A stretch of 9,469 nucleotides of DNA from contig JBBSIN010000072.1 in the NCBI GenBank assembly GCA_038232055.1, positions 1 through 9,469 on the forward strand, read 5' to 3'. This DNA is from JBBSIN01 sp038232055. Its GTDB lineage: Bacteria > Actinomycetota > Actinomycetes > JADGOV01. Positions 4,865 through 9,469 of this stretch are shown here, piece by piece (the first letter of the stretch is position 1; every line of letters starts with the position of its first letter). The notes under the pieces are model-generated. The model was not told the origin of the DNA and made no database searches. It saw only the letters and a program-made list of their open reading frames with translations. A program made the position numbers and the translations under genes.

Positions 4865-6294
4865 GTCGGCGTCCCCGCTGCCGGCGAAGAGCGCCGGGCC
4901 TGCAACGGCTCGAGCTCCTCCGGGCCGAAGTAGTAGTAGCGGCCGTACCACTCGTGCAGGTCGCTCGCCGGGTCGTCCTCCAGCAGGACGGCGACGTGGG
5001 TCTGGCCGTCGACGTCGGAGTCGACCCGGGCGACGACGGCGGTCCGATCGGCCAGGAAGATATCCTGCGCGTCGGCGCGTCGTTGTGGCCGAAGCCGCAC
5101 CCGGGTGCCCTTGGCCACGGCGACGGAGCCGATCTGCACGACGTCGGACTGCGGCGACACGGCGGCGTCCGCCGCCGGATCCCACCACGGGACCTCGGCG
5201 CCGAGATCCGCCCCGACGGCGGCCACGTCGTTGTCAAGGGTTCCGACACCGTCGTCGAAGCTGCGCACCGCGCCATGCAGGCGTTCGAGCACCTCCGGCG
5301 ACATCTCGTCGCAGCGGTCGATGATCGCGGCGGCTCTCGGGTCGGTCGCTCGGGCGGCCTGCTTCTCCTCGTCGGTGAGCGTCATGATCCGCAGCGTGAG
5401 GATCTCGTCGATCTCGGTGGAGTCGTAAAGGTCGCCGGGGCTCTCCGGCGCCACCGCCGGGTAGTCGTCGAGGATGATCGGGGAGACCAGCACGACGTCG
5501 GGTCGCTCCGGCTCGCCGATCAGCACCGGCCAGCACCGGACGTTCGAACACGCGGCCGCCGCGTCGGCCGCCCACTCGGGCGGGTCCCGGAGGGAGACGA
5601 ACGTCCCCTCGCGTACGGCGAGCAGCAGGTGGGTCCCGACGAAGGAGTAGCGTGCCGCGACGTCGCGTGCGCTTCCTCGACTTGCGCCCGGTGCCGCCGG
5701 CTGCCATTCCGTTCGATTCTGCAGCCGGGTCCGTAGCGTGAACAGCGCGCGGCCGCTGCCCTCTACTGGCGTCGCGACCAGCTCGAGGACGCCGGTCAGC
5801 GCCTCCCGGCTCCGGACGAGTCGCCCGGCGACGGACCCCTCCGCATCGCGAAGCAGCTCCACCTCCTCGCCGCCCACCACGTCGACCGGGAAGCTGCGAC
5901 CGGCGAGCAGGTCGGCCACGGCCAGATCCTCGATCGCGACCTCCCGCTCCACCGCCTCGTGCCAACTGATCCAGCTCGCTGACCCCACCCGCAGCTCGTC
6001 GACCGGCGTGAAATGCCCACCGCCGTCGAACGTCTGCTCGACGGCGCGGGCCTGTACGTGGAGGAACCGCACGCTGACGTCGAGCCTGGATCGGTCGGCG
6101 GAGGCCACCTCCAGCAGGCACTCGCTCTGCATGCTCGGATCTTCGCCGGCCCCAGCCGCGACGGCGCCGGGGGGACCGAGGACCCCGAACTGCCAGCGCA
6201 CCTGGTTCTTCGACGAGGTCGCACGGTAGGGGTAGAGGAGGTACCCCTCGTAGAGCACGGCGTCGGCCACGGTACGCGCGGCGAGCAGGCTCAT
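4861..6294 (-). CDS. 477-aa hydrogenase-cluster protein of unknown function
   Basis: I know proteins like this from actinobacterial hydrogenase operons but not a function. ATG at 6294 overlaps the preceding stop (ATGA), and the stop overlaps the protease start (GTGA). The N-terminal part carries EGYLLYPYRATSSKNQVRW (residues 16-34), which looks strongly conserved, followed by beta-rich sequence to about 290. A helical, charged segment (295-365) leads to a distinct C-terminal domain (about 388-465). That domain begins with KGTRVRLRPQRRADAQDIF and ends in LHEWYGRYYYFGPEELEPL, and resembles a small beta-barrel. There are no CxxC pairs and only four scattered cysteines (59, 249, 254, 328), no membrane segment and no signal peptide. 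A structural or assembly role for the hydrogenase complex is plausible but inferred only from context. Confidence 0.85.
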   Translation of the reverse strand: MSLLAARTVADAVLYEGYLLYPYRATSSKNQVRWQFGVLGPPGAVAAGAGEDPSMQSECLLEVASADRSRLDVSVRFLHVQARAVEQTFDGGGHFTPVDELRVGSASWISWHEAVEREVAIEDLAVADLLAGRSFPVDVVGGEEVELLRDAEGSVAGRLVRSREALTGVLELVATPVEGSGRALFTLRTRLQNRTEWQPAAPGASRGSARDVAARYSFVGTHLLLAVREGTFVSLRDPPEWAADAAAACSNVRCWPVLIGEPERPDVVLVSPIILDDYPAVAPESPGDLYDSTEIDEILTLRIMTLTDEEKQAARATDPRAAAIIDRCDEMSPEVLERLHGAVRSFDDGVGTLDNDVAAVGADLGAEVPWWDPAADAAVSPQSDVVQIGSVAVAKGTRVRLRPQRRADAQDIFLADRTAVVARVDSDVDGQTHVAVLLEDDPASDLHEWYGRYYYFGPEELEPLQARRSSPAAGTPT

Positions 6295-6932
6295 GACACC
6301 GGTTCCTCGACCGGCGCGAGCAGGGCGCCGAACGCCTGCTCCCAGGTCGGCAGCCCACGGGAGGCCTTGAAGCGGATCAGCGCGTCGAGCGTCTCGCGGT
6401 CGATGCGGATCCATCCGCTGTTCGGGAAGTGGTAGTCCATGGCCTGTCGCCAGACCCGTACCGGCAGCCGGTAGCCGGCCTCGAGATGCCAGGGCACCTG
6501 TTCGACGCCGAAGCCAGTGGCGCCTCGGGTGAAGACGGTGCCGCTGAAGAGGAGGAGGAGGGGGATCTCGCCCTCGTCCAGCGCATGCAGGTACTTCGCG
6601 CCGCCCACCTCGAAGTCGTAGGTGCACGTCACCGGCAGGTCGATCTCGATGTCGCCGGTGAACCCGCGCACCATCGTTGACGCGTGCGTCCACAGGAACG
6701 GCTTGAGGGTCTCGCTCCAGCGCTCCCGACCGCCGAAGAGCTCGGTGAGCCCGTCCCGCTCCCCGTCGGTGTAGGGCCGGCGCTGTGGCTCGATCCGGAT
6801 CTGGCAGCGCAGCGCGATGGCGTGGACCTGTTCGCCGGTCGACTCGGTGAGCCGCAGGCGGAACAGCAGGCTGGGCAGGGCGGAGTACTGCTCGGCCACC
6901 ACGTCGAGCACGGTGAACTCGAGCTCGCTCAC
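6291..6932 (-). CDS. DUF6084-like protein of unknown function in the hydrogenase operon
   Basis: A 213-aa soluble protein, with GTG at 6932 overlapping the stop of the zinc-ribbon gene (GTGA) and its own stop overlapping the next start (ATGA). It starts SELEFTVLDVVAEQYSALPS and contains IALRCQIRIEPQRRPYT (39-55), then LTELFGGRERW (62-72) and LKPFLWTHASTMVRGF (76-91). The later part includes FSGTVFTRG (129-137) and QVPWHLEAGYRLPVRVWRQAMD (145-166). The alternating hydrophobic pattern suggests a beta-sandwich. Only two cysteines (43, 103) are present, so it is not a cluster carrier by itself. I call it DUF6084-like from memory of this family in hydrogenase clusters; no search was possible. Its tight coupling to neighbours suggests that it forms a complex with them or the hydrogenase. 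Confidence 0.82.
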   Translation of the reverse strand: MSELEFTVLDVVAEQYSALPSLLFRLRLTESTGEQVHAIALRCQIRIEPQRRPYTDGERDGLTELFGGRERWSETLKPFLWTHASTMVRGFTGDIEIDLPVTCTYDFEVGGAKYLHALDEGEIPLLLLFSGTVFTRGATGFGVEQVPWHLEAGYRLPVRVWRQAMDYHFPNSGWIRIDRETLDALIRFKASRGLPTWEQAFGALLAPVEEPVS

Positions 6933-7600
6933 GGGTGTCGCCCCGCCTCGGCGGCCGACCCCACCGGGCGGCTCCTTGCCTGCACGCCGGCAAAGAAGTC
7001 CTCGAGCCGGCGGTGGACCTCCTGGCCGCCGTCGAACCCGCGCCAGAGCTTGCGCAGGTGACCGACGAGCTCGTAACACGCGTCGATCGGGACCAGGTAG
7101 CAGTCGAAGCCGCTGTCAGTGGCGCGGCTGTCAGTCGAGCGGACGAGGAGTGCCTCGACGTCGGGGCGCAGCGCGCCGAGCTCGGGATTGGCGGACACCA
7201 GCTCGTCCCACGCGCCGAGCGGCAGTTCGGACTCCGTGGCGCCCGCGGGACTGGGGTAAAAGGCGACGGTCTGGCCCAACTGCGAGTTGTGGAAGAAGAA
7301 GGCCATCCCTACCGGAATCTGCAGGTCGTCCCACTGCAGCTGGGTCAGCACGAACGTGGGAAAGGACAGGTATCGGTCGGGGACGGCCCGATAGGCGAGC
7401 GTCGCGTCGTCGTTGGTGAACAGCAGGTAGCAGCCTCGACAGGTGCACATCAGCGACCGGCTGCCGACGTTGACGACATGGGAGTGCTCGTCCGCTATCG
7501 GTTCGGCGCACATCTCGCAGGTCTCGCCGGGCGGCGGCAGCGGCCGGGCTCCTCGGATGCGCTGCAGGACGGCGAGCGGGCCGGCGGGCTCGTTCGTCAC
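6929..7600 (-). CDS. DUF5947-like protein with N-terminal zinc-ribbon cysteines
   Basis: A 223-aa protein. I chose GTG at 7600, which overlaps the stop of the preceding gene (GTGA); the open frame extends 48 codons further, but that part is low-complexity shadow of the Rieske-like gene. Residues 28-57 hold a metal-binding pattern, CEMC (28, 31) with HSH (39-41), then CTCRGCYLLF (Cys52, 54, 57). This is suited to zinc, or less likely to an iron-sulfur cluster. Further on are RYLSFPTF (76-83), a stretch with IPVGMAFFFHN (95-105) and AFYPSPAGATESEL (113-126). There is no transport signal or membrane helix. I associate it with DUF5947, a family seen beside group 1h hydrogenase genes. The function is unknown; a cofactor-handling or assembly role is inferred from place and cysteines. 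Confidence 0.85.
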   Translation of the reverse strand: MTNEPAGPLAVLQRIRGARPLPPPGETCEMCAEPIADEHSHVVNVGSRSLMCTCRGCYLLFTNDDATLAYRAVPDRYLSFPTFVLTQLQWDDLQIPVGMAFFFHNSQLGQTVAFYPSPAGATESELPLGAWDELVSANPELGALRPDVEALLVRSTDSRATDSGFDCYLVPIDACYELVGHLRKLWRGFDGGQEVHRRLEDFFAGVQARSRPVGSAAEAGRHP

Positions 7601-8589
7601 GCCGACACCGACGTGGGCGTGGGTACGGCGATCTGCAGCACACCGTCGCGCTCGAGCAGCGGCAGCGGATCGAGATGAAGGTCCGTGCCGTCGAGTCCGA
7701 TGCCCGCCTGCTGCACGTCGTAGTGGCTGCGACATCCCGCACACGTGAGCACGGCCGAGTGGCGAGACCCGCCGAGCCGGCGTTCGATGGCACCGTCCGC
7801 CAGGTTCGCCGCACAGGACGGACAGCGGTCACGGTAGGCGTAGACGTCGGAGCCCAGCCGGCAGAGGACGACTCCCATGCTGGAGACGACGGCATGCCGC
7901 AGGCTCCCGGCCGGCAGGTCGGCCGCCGGGACCGGCTCCCACACCGGCGTCGAATCCAGGCCGATCGCGGCCGGCCCGGCTGGCCCAGCCGGACCGGCCG
8001 GATGCAGCCGGGCCGTCAGAGCATCGACCGGGATCACGTTGCCGGGGCTCGGCTTCGGGGTGTCGGCGGCGCCCTCGACAGCGCCCTCGACCTCGATTTT
8101 GACGACCTCCGGAGCGGCCGCCTCGATCGCGTCCTCGACCGCCAGCTTCAGGGTGATCGACGACGACGGGCAGCCGTCACAGCTGCCCAGCATCCGTAAC
8201 CGGACGACGCCGTCCGACGTGACGTCCAACAGCTCGACGTCGCCTCCGTGCGATCCGAGATAGGGCCGAACCCTGGTCAGCGCCTGCTCCACCCGCTCCA
8301 CCACGCCGAACGGGTGCAGCCCGTGAACAAGCAGCAGGCCCGCGACGAGCTCGTCGTCGGCGAGGCGCTGGAGCACATCATCACCGAGCGCACCGGCCTC
8401 GTCGACGAGCTCGAGGATCCGTTCGATGCCTCCTCCATAAAGCTCCACGACGACGCGGAGCAGCTCCTCCGCGCGCTGCCGAGCGACCGGTCCGGCAGCG
8501 GAACTCGCCTCGAGCAGCTGCTCGATACGTTCCCCACAGGCGCGGAGCGCAGGCCGCGCCGGTGGGTCGTCCGGCGTTGTCTCTGTCAC
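7597..8589 (-). CDS. hhyE: NifU-like / Rieske-like iron-sulfur fusion protein (HhyE-like)
   Basis: A 330-aa, three-part protein. Residues 1-95 are helical. Residues 96-170 are a NifU C-terminal domain with RPYLGSHGGDVELL and the cluster-binding pair GSCDGCPSS (Cys137, Cys140). A GPAGPAGPA linker (199-207) leads to a Rieske-like domain (about 215-325). There the normal C-x-H and C-x-x-H ligands are replaced by CPSC (256, 259) and CAGC (283, 286), giving four cysteines. GTG at 8589 follows the hhyL stop by 13 bases inside a short duplicated sequence. Its place right after hhyL matches the mycobacterial gene called hhyE, to my recollection needed for electron transfer from Hhy to the respiratory chain; the symbol is given on that basis. 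It could alternatively supply clusters to the small subunit. Confidence 0.85.
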   Translation of the reverse strand: MTETTPDDPPARPALRACGERIEQLLEASSAAGPVARQRAEELLRVVVELYGGGIERILELVDEAGALGDDVLQRLADDELVAGLLLVHGLHPFGVVERVEQALTRVRPYLGSHGGDVELLDVTSDGVVRLRMLGSCDGCPSSSITLKLAVEDAIEAAAPEVVKIEVEGAVEGAADTPKPSPGNVIPVDALTARLHPAGPAGPAGPAAIGLDSTPVWEPVPAADLPAGSLRHAVVSSMGVVLCRLGSDVYAYRDRCPSCAANLADGAIERRLGGSRHSAVLTCAGCRSHYDVQQAGIGLDGTDLHLDPLPLLERDGVLQIAVPTPTSVSA

Positions 8590-8608
8590 TCCGGGATCTC
8601 TGTCACTC
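8580..8608. repeat. 12-base direct repeat (17-base period) at the hhyL / hhyE junction
   Basis: TCTCTGTCACTC occurs at 8580-8591 and 8597-8608, which is GAGTGACAGAGA twice on the coding strand. The first transcribed copy supplies the TGA stop of hhyL. The second supplies the GTG start of hhyE. Removing one repeat unit would restore a GTGA overlap like those at the neighbouring junctions. Confidence 0.9.
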
Positions 8609-9469
8609 GGCTGCGGCCGCCATCGTGGGCGAGTGCAGCTTGTCGATCGTCTTGCCGTCGCCGAGGTACATGTGCACGCCGCACGGCAGGCACGGGTCGA
8701 AGCTGCGCACCGTACGCATGATGTCGATGCCCTTGAAATGCTCCCGGTCGTTCTCCTCGAACAGCGGCTGGTCCTGCACCGCGTCCTCGTACGGGCCGGG
8801 GGTGCCGTAGCTGTCGCGGGGGCTGGCGTTCCACGGCGTCGGCGGGTACGGGTGGTAGTTGGCGATCTTCCCGTCCCGAATCACCATGTGATGGGACAGC
8901 ACGCCGCGCACGGCTTCGGTGAACCCGCAGCCGATTGCCTCCTCGGGCACCTCGAACTTCTCCCACGTCTTCGTGTGTCCGGCGCGGATCTCCGCGAGTG
9001 CCTTCTCGGCGAAGTGCAGCGCCGCCGCGGCGGCGTACGCCTGGAAGTAGGACCGAGCGCGGTTGCGCTCGAGCGTGTTGCTCCACTGTGGAATCTTCCA
9101 CTCCAGGCTGACCGGACCCTTGAGAGCGGTCTTCGGCAGGTTGATCTGGACGCTGTTGCCGGTCGCCTTGATGTAGCCGACGTCTACGAGGCCGGCCAAT
9201 GCGGTCGACCACAGCCGGGCGAGCGGTCCGCCGCCGGTGTCCAGCGCGAGGTTGTCCTTGCCGTCGAACCAGCGCGGCGACATGACCCAGCTGTACTTGT
9301 CGTCGAGGTCGCGCTTCTGCGGTCGCGGGTTCGTGGTCTGGTTCCACGGGTGCCGGCGGTCGACCGGGTTGCCGAGGGGGTCCTGGCGGACGAAGGTTTC
9401 CTGGTCGGTCCAGTCGTCGTAGTAGGAGCTGCCGAGCAGGATGCGGATGCCGAGGTTGATGTCGACGAG
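8603..9469 (-). CDS. hhyL: [NiFe]-hydrogenase large subunit, group 1h type, C-terminal part (partial)
   Basis: The catalytic subunit that oxidises H2 at a Ni-Fe(CN)2CO site. The 288 visible residues run from the right edge to the stop at 8603; the start, with the N-terminal pair of nickel cysteines, is outside the window. The frame stays open without a start need, beginning LVDINLGIRILLGSSYYDDW. Hallmarks are SWVMSPRWF, the GFTEAVRGVLSHHMVI segment that lines the active site, IANYHPYPPTPWNASPRD, and the C-terminal DPCLPCGVH with both nickel-binding cysteines. After that His a 22-residue tail (MYLGDGKTIDKLHSPTMAAAAE) should be removed by the protease encoded downstream. The overall pattern fits the actinobacterial high-affinity Hhy enzymes that scavenge atmospheric hydrogen; the group call is by eye, without a tree. 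The small-subunit gene is expected just upstream. Confidence 0.95.
   Translation of the reverse strand, partial: LVDINLGIRILLGSSYYDDWTDQETFVRQDPLGNPVDRRHPWNQTTNPRPQKRDLDDKYSWVMSPRWFDGKDNLALDTGGGPLARLWSTALAGLVDVGYIKATGNSVQINLPKTALKGPVSLEWKIPQWSNTLERNRARSYFQAYAAAAALHFAEKALAEIRAGHTKTWEKFEVPEEAIGCGFTEAVRGVLSHHMVIRDGKIANYHPYPPTPWNASPRDSYGTPGPYEDAVQDQPLFEENDREHFKGIDIMRTVRSFDPCLPCGVHMYLGDGKTIDKLHSPTMAAAAE

Noticed and set aside
4865..5188. Longer version of the maturation protease
   Set aside because: The extra residues are Arg/Gly-rich shadow of the 477-aa gene; family similarity begins exactly at GTG 4864.
6295..6993. N-terminal extension of the 477-aa protein by 233 codons
   Set aside because: The stretch is an Arg-rich shadow of the 213-aa DUF6084-like gene; the ATGA overlap at 6294 gives a consistent start.

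Overview
This is a GC-rich (roughly 70%) window from a high-GC actinobacterium. Frequent GTG starts, GTGA/ATGA stop-start overlaps and strong actinobacterial protein signatures support this; I cannot name the genus. Nearly all of it is one minus-strand operon for an uptake [NiFe]-hydrogenase of the actinobacterial group 1h (Hhy, atmospheric H2-oxidising) type, read here from its large-subunit gene to its end. The small-subunit gene and the promoter must lie beyond base 9469.

Layout in transcription order, right to left. (1) 9469-8603: the C-terminal half of the large subunit HhyL, with the DPCLPCGVH nickel motif and a 22-residue tail to be cleaved. (2) 8589-7597: a fusion of a NifU-like domain and a Rieske-like domain (HhyE-like), the probable electron carrier or cofactor protein. 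(3) 7600-4861: three coupled genes of unknown function (DUF5947-like zinc ribbon, DUF6084-like, and a 477-aa protein). (4) 4864-4313: the endopeptidase that trims HhyL. (5) 4316-4197: a 39-aa single-helix membrane peptide. (6) 4153-933: accessory genes hypA, hypC, a second hypC-like gene, hypD and hypE. (7) 902-215: two small, charged, probably disordered proteins.

At the left edge the plus strand carries the last 45 codons of hypF, which converges on the operon. A perfect 13-bp hairpin at 150-182 separates the two and probably terminates both. No hypB is present in the window.

How the genes work together: HypF and HypE make thiocyanate for the cyanide ligands, HypC and HypD assemble the Fe(CN)2CO unit, and HypA delivers nickel. 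The protease then cuts the HhyL tail after the last ligand motif. HhyE and the unknown trio probably serve electron transfer, cluster supply or attachment to the respiratory chain. The most notable points are the four-cysteine version of the Rieske centre, the uncharacterised trio plus membrane peptide, and short tandem duplications that sit exactly on two stop-start junctions.
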